A stretch of 64,000 nt of DNA. Source: JABWBD01 sp040768665. Its GTDB lineage: Bacteria; Planctomycetota; Planctomycetia; Pirellulales; Thermoguttaceae. Below, piece by piece: positions 34,731 to 43,690 of the stretch (within the stretch, counting starts at the first letter, position 1; every line of letters starts with the position of its first letter). Both the position numbers and the translations under genes were made by a program. The notes under the pieces are model-generated. The model was not told the origin of the DNA, did not search any database, and was given only the letters and a program-made list of their open reading frames with translations. Where the stretch lies: NCBI GenBank assembly GCA_040768665.1, contig JAXGMN010000040.1:1-64000 (forward strand), in the 5' to 3' direction.

Positions 34731-34979
34731 AGTATGCTGACTCCGGCAAGCGGGGAGCACTTCAACACCGTGAACTTGAGCAAGGTCCGCTGGCATGACG
34801 TCGATCTCAGCGACGTCACCATAACCGTTGCCCAGATCAGGGGGCTGCGTTCAAACACATCGGCCCGCGTCCGGATGAACACGGGAACCAAGAACGGCAG
34901 CGGCCGGTGTCATTCCTTTGCTGCACCACACTCGAAGAAGCAACGGTCGGGTGACATCGGACACTGCTGGCGCCCTACC

Positions 34980-37298
34980 CTACTTGACCGACGAACTTCC
35001 GGCGATCATCCGCCGAACCACCGGATGGCGGAGCGGAAACGCACCCGTTTCGCGACAGAAGCAAATCAGCAGAGCGGGCAACAAGACCAACGAAGCCGCC
35101 AGAGCCACCACAAAGGTGACGCAAGCAAGAAAACTGAACACGCGCAAGGCAGGCAAGGCACTGAAGAGTCCCGCCCCGAATCCGCCGAGCATAGTCAACG
35201 TTGTAATCGTCAGGGCGTATCCTGCCCTGACTGTCGCCGACTCCACCGCGGAATACGTGTCGTTTCCGCCCTTCAAGGCAAGTACAAAACGATTCAGTAC
35301 GTGGATGGTATCATCCACGGCGACCCCGAGGCAAATGCTGAAGGTTACGGCCGCCTGGACCTCAAGCCCGTCACCGCGAAACCAGAGGACGGCGGCGGCT
35401 GTCACGAGCGGCAGCACGTTGGGAATCAACGTCAGCAGGCCAAGGCGGAATGAACGGAAAGCGATGGTCAGCGTGGCAAGGATCGTCAACGATGCCAGGC
35501 CCAGACTGCTGACGAGATCCTCGATGATCAAGTTGACGTTCCGGGCCGAAACAACCGTCGAACCGGTCAGACGAAGCTGAAAGCCCGGGTGCTCCGCAGC
35601 GACGGTCTCCAACCGGCCTTCCACCCGGGCGAAGTCGGGTTCCAGCGCCCTCGCTCCTCGATCCGGCGTCTGAAACATCACCACCGCCCGGCGTTCTGCT
35701 TCCCGGACCAGCTTGTCGAGCGTCTTCGTGGGAACGGAATCGAGATAACGAACTGCGGTTTCAAGCTCCCCGGACCGATGGGGAAGCGAGTGCAGCAGAT
35801 TCAGAACCGAGAACGGAGGTCCAAACGGCTCCTGCTCCGCAAGAATCCGGTGGACGTCGTGCAGGGCGAGCAAGACCTCGGGAGAGTTGAGGTGGTATTC
35901 TGGAGGCCAACGGACAACCACGTAGCTGTACATCACACCGCCGAAAGCTTCGTCGCAATAGCGGAGCGCCTCATACGAAGCTGTGCCATCCGGGATTCCC
36001 GCACGCAGATGGTTGTCCGGCTTCAACCGCCAAGCCAGCGACAACCCGATCAAGGTCAAGGCAACTCCGGCGATCACGACGCCTCGGGACTTGCCGACCA
36101 ATGCGTGGACCAGATGGGTCAAAGGCTGCTCGAATCGGCGCTGGCGATCCTCGTCCGACGCTCGCGTGCCCAGCGATTTGCCCAGCCAGGTCGTTGACAG
36201 ATACGGCACCAGCGGCACGACGGCCGCGAAATTGATCAGAGCACCGGCGGCACATACGAAACCGAAGCGTTGGACCACCTCCAACTGGGCGACGGCAAGC
36301 GAAGCAAAGCCAACCGCCGTGGTTGTCGACGTCAGGAAGCAGGGGAGCATAAGGCGGCGAAGCGCCGTCGCGACCGCCTCGTACGGCGTACTGCCGGCGA
36401 CCCGCTCGCGGCGGATCTCCAGCAGCAAGTGAACCGCGTCGGTAAAACCGACTACCAGAACAAGCGCGGGAACGATGCTGTTGAGCGTGTTGACCGGTTC
36501 TCCGAACAGCCCCATGCCGCCGACTGTCCATAGAGCGCCCGCCAACGGAGGTGCGCACGCGATGACCACTGCCGACAGGCTGCGAAACAGATAGGCGGCC
36601 AACGATACGGCTACGGCCACACCAATCAGGATGAACTTGACTTGCTCGTGGCGGATGCAGAGATAGATATCCGCCCGTAGTTGCGCAACTCCGGTCAGGG
36701 TGAAGACCATGCTCTCCTGACTGAGTTCCCGTGTGAGTACGTCGTGGACCCTAGCGGTTACGCGCCGTGTATCCTGCGCCGAGCGGCAATCGGCGGCCAA
36801 TCGAAGCGGTATGAGCATTGCCCGGCCGTCGTCCGACAGAAGATGCCCGGCGACGATCGGATGTTGATGAGCCCGTGCACGGGCTTTTTCCAGGCTAGGG
36901 GAAGTCAGGTTTGCTCGCGGTACCAGCGGGACCGGCACCTTCCTCGACAGACCGGGCACGAAACGGTAGGCGTCCAGGATGGAATGGACCGATTCCACCT
37001 CGGGCATTTCGTCCAGTCGCTTCACGACGCGTCGCAATGCCCGGACCGATTCCGGCGTGAAGAAATCTTCGGATCGGAGAAGAACGACGCAGTCGCGGTC
37101 GTCGGCCCCAAACTCCTCAAGGAATCGCTCGAGGAAAAGGTATTCCTCGTTGTCCGCCTTGAAGAGGTCGGCCAGATTGTCGTTCAGGCGAAGCTGCGTC
37201 AGCCCCCACGCCGCCGCCAGACTGGCCGTGGCGACCAGAACGACAAGCAGTCTTCGCGCATGGCACGAAAACCAGATCACCGCGTTAACCAGTCGCAT
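34980..37298 (-). CDS. RND/MMPL-superfamily membrane transporter
   Basis: A 772-residue protein of the RND superfamily (HpnN/MMPL-like), with the two-fold repeat of one membrane segment, a periplasmic loop and a five-segment bundle. ATG at 37298 gives MRLVNAVIWFSCHARRLLVV; 37313 is possible. The first loop opens LTQLRLNDNLADLF, and the membrane bundle has VVGFTDAVHLLLEI near residue 312 with the conserved Asp of the proton relay, repeated in the second half as CLGVAVDDTIHVLNRF near 690. Such proteins export lipids or hydrophobic compounds without needing a tripartite partner. The gene is convergent with the thioredoxin pair and divergent from the GDSL hydrolase. Substrate unknown. Confidence 0.88.
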   Translation of the reverse strand: MRLVNAVIWFSCHARRLLVVLVATASLAAAWGLTQLRLNDNLADLFKADNEEYLFLERFLEEFGADDRDCVVLLRSEDFFTPESVRALRRVVKRLDEMPEVESVHSILDAYRFVPGLSRKVPVPLVPRANLTSPSLEKARARAHQHPIVAGHLLSDDGRAMLIPLRLAADCRSAQDTRRVTARVHDVLTRELSQESMVFTLTGVAQLRADIYLCIRHEQVKFILIGVAVAVSLAAYLFRSLSAVVIACAPPLAGALWTVGGMGLFGEPVNTLNSIVPALVLVVGFTDAVHLLLEIRRERVAGSTPYEAVATALRRLMLPCFLTSTTTAVGFASLAVAQLEVVQRFGFVCAAGALINFAAVVPLVPYLSTTWLGKSLGTRASDEDRQRRFEQPLTHLVHALVGKSRGVVIAGVALTLIGLSLAWRLKPDNHLRAGIPDGTASYEALRYCDEAFGGVMYSYVVVRWPPEYHLNSPEVLLALHDVHRILAEQEPFGPPFSVLNLLHSLPHRSGELETAVRYLDSVPTKTLDKLVREAERRAVVMFQTPDRGARALEPDFARVEGRLETVAAEHPGFQLRLTGSTVVSARNVNLIIEDLVSSLGLASLTILATLTIAFRSFRLGLLTLIPNVLPLVTAAAVLWFRGDGLEVQAAVTFSICLGVAVDDTIHVLNRFVLALKGGNDTYSAVESATVRAGYALTITTLTMLGGFGAGLFSALPALRVFSFLACVTFVVALAASLVLLPALLICFCRETGAFPLRHPVVRRMIAGSSSVK

Positions 37299-37724
37299 CC
37301 TGGGTTCAAGCATTGAACAATTGGGCTGCACGCCGCTGGAGATCACGGCAAATCTCGTCGAGGTCTCGCTCGCCGTCGCGCGGCGAAGAAGCCACGGGCG
37401 GAGTCTCGCCCGTTCCGGATCGCCGAACCGATGCCCGTCACTGGCGCCGTCCGCCTCCACCCCTGGTTGCGTCCGGGTGGCCGACAGAGGCGTTCGCCGG
37501 GCAATGGGTAATACCGTTCGCCCTTGAGGTATTGTAGGCCGACACGACATGCTTCCCACAGGGGCCCGGGCAGAAACTCCGTTCCATTGAAGTGCGACCC
37601 GGGTACCATTATCATGAGTCGCGTGTGCCGACCGGAGCGGATATCAGCCCACCCGTCCCGGAACCACAGGAAAGCCGATGTCATTCGACATCGCGGCGCG
37701 ACAACTCCACTTGAGGAAGAATCC

Positions 37725-39107
37725 ATGAAAACGAACGTTCGGATGGCTGTTTTGTGTTTCGTTCTGGCCTGGCTTTCGTCTCCGGCGATCGGCGCTGAGC
37801 CTGGGAGCGCGTCGTCGGCGCCCCGACCGGAATTGAAAACCCTGCTGCCTCGGATGGAGTTGAACGACGGCGATGCGGTGGTTTTCCTGGGAGACAGCAT
37901 CACGCACCAGTGCCTGTACACGCAATTCGTCGAAGACTACTATTATACCCGATTTCCCACGCTTCGCATCCGGTTCCACAACGCGGGCGTGGGCGGCGAT
38001 CGCGCGGCCGACGCGCTGGCGCGATTCGAGGAGGACGTGGCCAACTTCAAGCCGAAGTACGTCACGGTACTGCTCGGCATGAACGACGGCAGCTATCGCG
38101 ATTTCGACAGGGCGGTTTTCGACACCTATCAGGCCGGCATGTCCGAGCTTCTCGACCGGATCGCAGCCGCGGGCGCCACGGCCATTCCCATGACGCCCAC
38201 GATGTTCGATTCGCGGGCAAATGAGCTTCGCGGGAAGGAAGCCGAACCTCGCGACACGTACTACAACGGCGTGCTGGCTCTCTATGGGGCATGGCTCCGC
38301 GAAGTGGTGCAGAGGCGCGGCTTGGGCTTTGTCGACATGCACTCGCCGCTGCAGGAAGTAACGTTCACGGCGAGGAAAAGCGCCGCCGATTTTACGCTCA
38401 TCCCGGATGCCGTCCACCCGGCCGCGGCCGGGCAGGTCGTGATGGCGGCTGCCATCGTCAGCGACATCGGTCCGCGCGGGCCGGTCTCGGCGATCACCAT
38501 TCAGCAGAAGGGCGGCAAACTCGCGGCCACGGCGGCCAACGGCACCATCGCCGAATTCGAAGCCGGCGACGAGGAGGTTCGGTTCACATTCACGGCCAAG
38601 GCGCTGCCGTGGGTGCTGCCGGTGGAGGCATTGCCGGGCTATCAGCTCGTGCGAGCCGGCCATAAATACAGCATTGAAGCGTTCAGCGCGCGGAACCTCA
38701 AGCCCGGCAAATACGAGCTGAAAATCGACGGCCAGTCGATCGGCACATGGACCGACGCCCAACTCGCCTTCCGGCTCGAGTTGGAGACGAACGACAAGAC
38801 GCCCCAGTACCAGCAGGCGATGAGCGTGGCAATGTTGAACCAGGAGCGAAACCAGAAGGCTGTCCATCCGCTGCGCGACCTCTGGCTGCAGCGAAAAGTC
38901 CGGCTGCGGCAGGTTGCCGAGCGGGCTGCCAAGAACGACCCGCAACTCGCAGAGGCAAAGGAGCAATTCGAGAAATGGGTCGCCGACGAGTTTCAGCCGA
39001 TCGTGGCAAAACTCCAGGCTGAGTCCCGGGGCTATGAAGAACGGATTTATCAGGCGAACCAGCCCAAGCCCCGCAGATACGAGTTGATCCGGATGGAATC
39101 GCCGTAA
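37725..39107 (+). CDS. Secreted SGNH/GDSL hydrolase
   Basis: A 460-residue protein; ATG at 37725 follows GAGGAAGA. Signal peptide MAVLCFVLAWLSSPAIGA (after MKTNVR) with a likely cleavage after IGA. The SGNH catalytic blocks are in order: VVFLGDSITHQ near residue 47 (nucleophile Ser), AGVGGDRAAD near 88 (Gly), LLGMNDGSYRD near 117 (Asn), and DAVHPAAAGQ near 228 (Asp and His). The family includes esterases and acetylxylan or glycan deacetylases. A C-terminal 190 residues is largely charged and helical (MLNQERNQKAVHPLRDLWLQRKV). Its TAA stop is the first triplet of an inverted-repeat element (39105). A carbohydrate esterase role is probable in this polysaccharide-rich setting. Confidence 0.85.
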   Translation: MKTNVRMAVLCFVLAWLSSPAIGAEPGSASSAPRPELKTLLPRMELNDGDAVVFLGDSITHQCLYTQFVEDYYYTRFPTLRIRFHNAGVGGDRAADALARFEEDVANFKPKYVTVLLGMNDGSYRDFDRAVFDTYQAGMSELLDRIAAAGATAIPMTPTMFDSRANELRGKEAEPRDTYYNGVLALYGAWLREVVQRRGLGFVDMHSPLQEVTFTARKSAADFTLIPDAVHPAAAGQVVMAAAIVSDIGPRGPVSAITIQQKGGKLAATAANGTIAEFEAGDEEVRFTFTAKALPWVLPVEALPGYQLVRAGHKYSIEAFSARNLKPGKYELKIDGQSIGTWTDAQLAFRLELETNDKTPQYQQAMSVAMLNQERNQKAVHPLRDLWLQRKVRLRQVAERAAKNDPQLAEAKEQFEKWVADEFQPIVAKLQAESRGYEERIYQANQPKPRRYELIRMESP

Positions 39108-39170
39108 CCGTTCACGGGGCGGAAGAGATTTCGGCCGTCAAGGCCGGCTGCGTGTTGGACCGGTCGACGA
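39105..39170. mobile_element. CCGTTCACG-family inverted-repeat element, truncated copy
   Basis: Begins TAACCGTTCACGGGGCGGAA immediately at the stop codon of the GDSL gene and continues to about 39170 (GTGTTGGACCGGTC), matching the left part and the GGACCGGTC segment of the copy at 11911-12032 but without a clear right terminus. It lies between the convergent GDSL and L,D-transpeptidase-like genes. Confidence 0.45.
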
Positions 39171-39178
39171 AGACAGTC

Positions 39179-40369
39179 TCACCGCCGGATCACGACTCGC
39201 GATTTTGACGACAGTATATCGAACACATCCTCGACGTCGCGATCCCTGAGGCAGATCGAGCCGTTGGACTGGGTTCCGCCGATGCTCTGCGGGTTGTTCG
39301 TCCCGTGAATTCCGACCTGGTCGCCCAGACCGATCCAGCGTTCTCCCAGGGGATTGCGAGGATCATCGGCATCGATCACACGGTCGCGGCCGTAGTACGT
39401 TGGATTGACCACCTTGTCGCCGACCTGGTAGGTCCCTTCCAGATCCTGCCGATCTTGTCCCAAACCGACGGGAAACCGGCCCGCATAGTGGCCCTGCACC
39501 ATGAGGGTCATTTCCTGCTGATCCAGATCGATCACCGCGTCGAACGGTCCCGGGACCGTCTTCAGCGCCTGCCCCGGCTGCAGCTCTCTGGGATCTTGGA
39601 CGCCATTGATCTTCGCGAGAAGCTGCCAGGGAATATCGCAAGAATCGGCAATCGTCTCGAGCGTGTCGCCCGGTCTAACCACATAGGACTGCGCGAATTC
39701 GTTCGGAGCGCGAGAGTAGATTACGGTGCCGGCAATCTGGTCGAGCAGGTCGGTCAACTGGACCGACTCCGCAGCCGTCAGCCGGGGATCGCCATACCAC
39801 GAGCTCAGCACCCGGTGAACCTCTTCCAGTTGGCCCTGCTCGAGCTTGGCTCGTGCGGTGTCCAGGAAAGCGGTAAACTCCGGTCGGACTTCATCCGGGC
39901 GACCTGCCGGCGAAGAAGCCTGTTGTTGGACCGATGCTTGCTCTGAGTTCTGATCGGATATTCGGATCTCCGTCGAATTCTCGCCGACGCCGGCCCCCGC
40001 GAATTGTTCCGAGGGACCGGGCGGACTGGAATCCGGATCCGACATTCCCGTGTGGGCATGCAGCGAGCCCGAGGTCTTCGGCGGGGTTGGCGAAGCGGCG
40101 GACTCTGCCGGACCGGTGACCGAGAAGGGTGGGGCCAGTCCGCCAGCGTCCCCGCCTGGCGATCCGGACAATCCGGTTCCAATCCCGCTGCTTGCGTCGA
40201 ATGGCAGGGCGGATCCGGAGCCGGGGATCTCCACGTTGATCGGATCTCCCCACCCGTCGGCGACCCCCGCAGGCGGCGTCGACCGGGTATCCTGGCTCAT
40301 CGAGACATACACCCCGTAAGCAACCGCCGCTAGAACGGCGATAATAAAAAGGTTCTTCAGCGAATTCAT
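39179..40369 (-). CDS. LysM / L,D-transpeptidase (YkuD)-like protein with displaced cysteine
   Basis: A 396-residue protein; ATG at 40369 is preceded by AAGGAGG. One N-terminal membrane segment (LFIIAVLAAVAYGVYVSM), then a long Ser/Pro/Gly-rich linker (about residues 30-170), a LysM domain (SYVVRPGDTLETIADSCDIPWQLLAKIN, around residue 240) and a YkuD domain (VDLDQQEMTLMVQGHYAGRFPVG; IHGTNNPQSIGG near residue 365). The catalytic motif, normally S-x-G-C-(I/V)-R, reads SNGSICLR: the usual Cys position is Ser and a Cys occurs two residues later. It would bind peptidoglycan by LysM and crosslink it if active. Planctomycetes have peptidoglycan, so a cell-wall role is plausible; whether the shifted Cys works is open. 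Confidence 0.82.
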   Translation of the reverse strand: MNSLKNLFIIAVLAAVAYGVYVSMSQDTRSTPPAGVADGWGDPINVEIPGSGSALPFDASSGIGTGLSGSPGGDAGGLAPPFSVTGPAESAASPTPPKTSGSLHAHTGMSDPDSSPPGPSEQFAGAGVGENSTEIRISDQNSEQASVQQQASSPAGRPDEVRPEFTAFLDTARAKLEQGQLEEVHRVLSSWYGDPRLTAAESVQLTDLLDQIAGTVIYSRAPNEFAQSYVVRPGDTLETIADSCDIPWQLLAKINGVQDPRELQPGQALKTVPGPFDAVIDLDQQEMTLMVQGHYAGRFPVGLGQDRQDLEGTYQVGDKVVNPTYYGRDRVIDADDPRNPLGERWIGLGDQVGIHGTNNPQSIGGTQSNGSICLRDRDVEDVFDILSSKSRVVIRR

Positions 40370-40529
40370 CTTCGTCCTCCTTGACGAAACCAGCGCGACT
40401 GCGCTGTTTATAGCCTGAGCCGGCAGGTGCGAGAAAACGCTGGGCTCCGAAGCAAGCGGATACTGACCTTCGACGAATTCTTCGACCGAGCCCCCTCTCC
40501 TTGGGTACCGCAACTTGTCAGCAAAGGTA

Positions 40530-40796
40530 ATGACCGTGAACCGCGACGAAGAGGACGACTGGGACGAGCCATGGGACTGCGAGGAAGACGCCCCCGACGA
40601 CGATCTCTCCGAGACGGTACCTTGCCCCGAGTGCGGCGCCGAGATCTACGAAGATGCCGTGCGGTGTCCGGTCTGCGGCGCCTACGTCACGCACACCACA
40701 AGCCCCTGGGTTGGTCGGCCGGTCTGGTGGATCGTGCTGGCCCTCTTCGGGATCCTCGCAACAATTCTCGTCCTGGCCGTAGTGGGCCCATGGTAA
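40530..40796 (+). CDS. Small zinc-ribbon membrane protein
   Basis: An 88-residue protein; I chose ATG at 40530 because AAAGG precedes it (a TTG at 40515 is alternative). After an acidic N-terminus (RDEEDDWDEPWDCEEDAPDD) it has a zinc ribbon of two CPxCG knuckles, CPECGAEIYEDAVRCPVCGAY, then one membrane segment (WWIVLALFGILATILVLAVVG) at the end. This double CxxC plus single TM layout is a widespread planctomycete small-protein type; its role is unknown. It is divergent from the L,D-transpeptidase-like gene, 160 bases apart. Confidence 0.8.
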   Translation: MTVNRDEEDDWDEPWDCEEDAPDDDLSETVPCPECGAEIYEDAVRCPVCGAYVTHTTSPWVGRPVWWIVLALFGILATILVLAVVGPW

Positions 40797-41317
40797 ACGC
40801 TCTCCGAGGCGCCGCAATCATACTGAATTTCCCCTGATCGTGCCTACGCCAAATGGAGCACTTTTTTCGCAACAGGTAGGTCCCGCTTGCCGAGCGGGAC
40901 CTGGACGCGCCGTCCCGCGCGAACTCTCGCGGCGCGCTGCACCACGGCTCACGCGGTCCACGGTCCGGCTCTCCCGTGAGGCGGTTTTTGCCGCAAAAAC
41001 ATCGCAATTCGAGCGTTTGCGGCATACGCCAATGTGTTTTCAGGCGCAAGCGGGACCTGCTCCGGTTGGCTGATGTGATCGGCGCGTCCAGGTCCCGCTC
41101 GGCAAGCGGGACCTACTTCTGGTGGTAATGGGCACCCAGCCACCGAGGGTACGCGAACGGAACCAACACTGCTGGCAAGATGCCCCGGCGGCATCGCAAA
41201 GTGGCTGGCCGGCCCCTGCCGCCCTGCCGACGCAGGTTATCGAGCCACGCCCGGGCGCTATTTGCCGAGTATAATAGCCTCTCTGGTTTCTCGCAGAACA
41301 CCCGGACGGCCCCGTCC
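40797..41317. other. Intergenic stretch with a nested-hairpin element
   Basis: About 520 bases between the zinc-ribbon gene and the second RND transporter. Most of it (40876-41116) is the inverted-repeat element described separately; the remainder shows no gene. The segment 41260-41317 presumably contains the transporter's promoter; no clear consensus is visible. Confidence 0.4.
40876..41116. mobile_element. Nested-hairpin inverted-repeat element (AGGTCCCGC family), copy 1
   Basis: The left end GTAGGTCCCGCTTGCCGAGC and following GGGACCTGGACGCG (40876-40909) are the reverse complement of the right end (41082-41116). Each end is itself a hairpin: AGGTCCCGCT-TGCCG-AGCGGGACCT. The interior also shows short GC-rich inverted pairs. 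A 106-base copy with the same ends lies at 63676-63781 between two polyketide synthase genes. No transposase is encoded. Confidence 0.8.
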
Positions 41318-43594
41318 ATGAACCGGCAAGAGAGATTCATTGATCGCCTGATTGCCTGGCGGTTGCCGCTGTTGCTGCTGGCAATCGGGCTGGCGGCCGC
41401 CGCCTATCCCGCTTCCGAGCAGCTTCGGTTCGACCGGTCCATCGAGAACTTTTTCGCCTCGGATGATCCACTCTTGGGGCCGTATCACAAGTTGCAGCGA
41501 ACCTTCGACGGCAACGAGATCGTACTGGCTTTCTACGTCGTGGACGACCTGTTTGCGCCCGATGGTCGCGGCCTGGAACAGCTCACGAAGGTAAGCAACG
41601 ACCTGGCGGCGGTGCCCGGAGTCCGAGCGACTCTCAGCATCGACCAACCGCTCGACCAGGAAATCCTTGAGCGAGGCAATCCCCAGGCAGACCGCCTGCG
41701 CATGCTTTTCGAAGGTTATACACACAGTGTACAAGGCGACGTCGCGGGGATCGTCTGTTTGCTGGATTCCCAAGAAACGACTCCCGTCCCCCGCGAATCG
41801 ACGATCGAGCAGCTTCGCCAGACGATCCGCCGCCAGCCTGATGGCATGCTTGCCGGGGTGCCGGTCATGATTCACGATGGGTTCCGCTACGTTGAGGCCG
41901 ACGGAAGACGCCTTGGCTGGACATCAACGATTCTTCTCGGCGTGGTCATCATCCTCAACTTCCGCAGCATCCGCTGGGTGATCATACCAATCGCCATCGT
42001 GCAGTGGGCGCTGCTCGTGACCCGCGCCACGCTCACATGGTCCGGCATGCAGTTGAGCATGGTCAGCTCGATGCTCACGGCCATCATCACCGTCGTGGGC
42101 ATCGCCGCAGTGATCCACATCATCGTCCGCTACCGCGAATCGCGGTCCGATGCCCGGTCGCCTCAACAGTCGTTGTTCTGGGCGGCCGCGCTGCTGGCCT
42201 CGCCGATCTTCTGGTCTTGTGCAACGGATGCCGCGGGGTTCAGTTCCTTGGTCACCGGCCGCGTCACTCCGGTGCAGGACTTCGGGATTATGATGTCCGT
42301 CGGCGTCCTCTTCGTCATGGTCGGCGTTGCGCTTTTGGTCCCCGGTCTGGCGTTGGCCGGCCGGCCGGCCGCGGGCGATCCGAGGCGAGCCTGGGGCGAG
42401 GACTGGCTGGAAAGGCAACTCCGCGGAATTGCCGATTTCGCAAGACTCCGACGGCGGAGTGTTGCGGTGGCCGCCGCGCTGTCGACCCTGGCGGCCGCAT
42501 CCGGCATTTACCGGTTGGAGGTGCTGACCGACTTCACGGAGAATTTTCGCGCGGCCAGCCCGATCGCACGTTCTTATCGCTTTGTCGAGTCGCGGCTGGG
42601 CGGCGTCGGCATGTGGGATATTGTCATCCCGGCTCCCGAGAAGCCCGACTGGGATTACCTGCTCGCGGTCGGCCGACTGGAGTCGCGCCTGCGCAACGAG
42701 GTGGTCGTTTCCGATGAAGAGGGCCAACCGCGTCCGGGGCTTACCAAGGTGCTCAGCCTGGCCGACATGATCGTGGCGGCCGCCCCCGTCGACCTGGCAT
42801 CAGCCCGTTCGTCCGTCCTCCGCAATGCGATGCTCAGCGCGGGCTTCCGGCTGTTCGAGAAGAAGATGCCCGCCGTGATCGGACTTCTCCATGGCCAGGA
42901 TCGGCAACAACCCGGCCAATACTACTTCCGGATCTTGCTCCGTTCCATGGAGCGCCAATCGTCCGCCCATAAGAAAGCGGTGATCGAGCAGGTCCGGCAG
43001 ATCAGCCGCGAGGAGTTCCCCGCCACCGCCTATCTTCCCGGCGCCGAAGTCACCGGGATGTACGTGCTTCTCACCTACCTGATCGACAGCATCATTCGCG
43101 ACCAATGGATCACATTCACCGTGGCCACCGCGGGGATCGGTCTGATGATGCTCCTGGCTTTTCGCAGCCCGATGCTGGCGCTGATTGCGCTGGTGCCCAA
43201 CATTGCGCCAATCCTCGTCGTGATGGGGTTGATGGGGTGGACCGGGCTGAAGATCAATATGGGGGCGGCCATGATCGCGGCCGTCTCGATCGGGCTGTCG
43301 ATCGACTCATCGGTCCATTACATCACCGCTTTTCAGCGAGCCCGCCGCGGGGGCGCCTCCGTTTCGCAATCGATCGACGTGGTGCAGCAGAGCGTCGGCC
43401 GGGCCGTCGTGTTTGCCACCGTTGCCTTGATCGTCGGGTTCCTTTCGCTCGTCATGAGCCAATTCATCCCCACGATCTACTTCGGCGCCCTCGTGAGTCT
43501 CACGATGCTGGGCGGCCTGCTCGGCAACCTGGCCGTCCTGCCGCTGCTCTTGTCGCTCCTGCCGGATTCCCGGCCGAAAAGCGTGAAGACATAG
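41318..43594 (+). CDS. RND/MMPL-superfamily membrane transporter
   Basis: A 758-residue RND-superfamily protein of the same architecture as the one at 34980-37298 but only weakly alike in sequence. ATG at 41318 gives MNRQERFIDRLIAWRLPLLL. The first periplasmic loop opens FDRSIENFFASDDPLLGPYHKL; the second half has FTENFRAASPIARSYRFVESRLGG. In the membrane bundles MVSSMLTAIITVVGIAAVIHI near residue 250 and MGAAMIAAVSIGLSIDSSVHYI near 650 are the conserved small-residue and Asp-containing helices. Such carriers move lipids, hopanoids or lipid-linked compounds. It lies close upstream of the methyltransferase and the polyketide synthases; export of a polyketide lipid is possible but not shown. 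Confidence 0.88.
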   Translation: MNRQERFIDRLIAWRLPLLLLAIGLAAAAYPASEQLRFDRSIENFFASDDPLLGPYHKLQRTFDGNEIVLAFYVVDDLFAPDGRGLEQLTKVSNDLAAVPGVRATLSIDQPLDQEILERGNPQADRLRMLFEGYTHSVQGDVAGIVCLLDSQETTPVPRESTIEQLRQTIRRQPDGMLAGVPVMIHDGFRYVEADGRRLGWTSTILLGVVIILNFRSIRWVIIPIAIVQWALLVTRATLTWSGMQLSMVSSMLTAIITVVGIAAVIHIIVRYRESRSDARSPQQSLFWAAALLASPIFWSCATDAAGFSSLVTGRVTPVQDFGIMMSVGVLFVMVGVALLVPGLALAGRPAAGDPRRAWGEDWLERQLRGIADFARLRRRSVAVAAALSTLAAASGIYRLEVLTDFTENFRAASPIARSYRFVESRLGGVGMWDIVIPAPEKPDWDYLLAVGRLESRLRNEVVVSDEEGQPRPGLTKVLSLADMIVAAAPVDLASARSSVLRNAMLSAGFRLFEKKMPAVIGLLHGQDRQQPGQYYFRILLRSMERQSSAHKKAVIEQVRQISREEFPATAYLPGAEVTGMYVLLTYLIDSIIRDQWITFTVATAGIGLMMLLAFRSPMLALIALVPNIAPILVVMGLMGWTGLKINMGAAMIAAVSIGLSIDSSVHYITAFQRARRGGASVSQSIDVVQQSVGRAVVFATVALIVGFLSLVMSQFIPTIYFGALVSLTMLGGLLGNLAVLPLLLSLLPDSRPKSVKT

Positions 43595-43690
43595 CGTCCG
43601 TGATGAGATTGCTGAAAAAGGGGACCGGCGCCGCAACGTCCTGTAGCCATCGACAAGCGAAGCCGCTACCGGTTGCAGAGCCAGTCTCTT

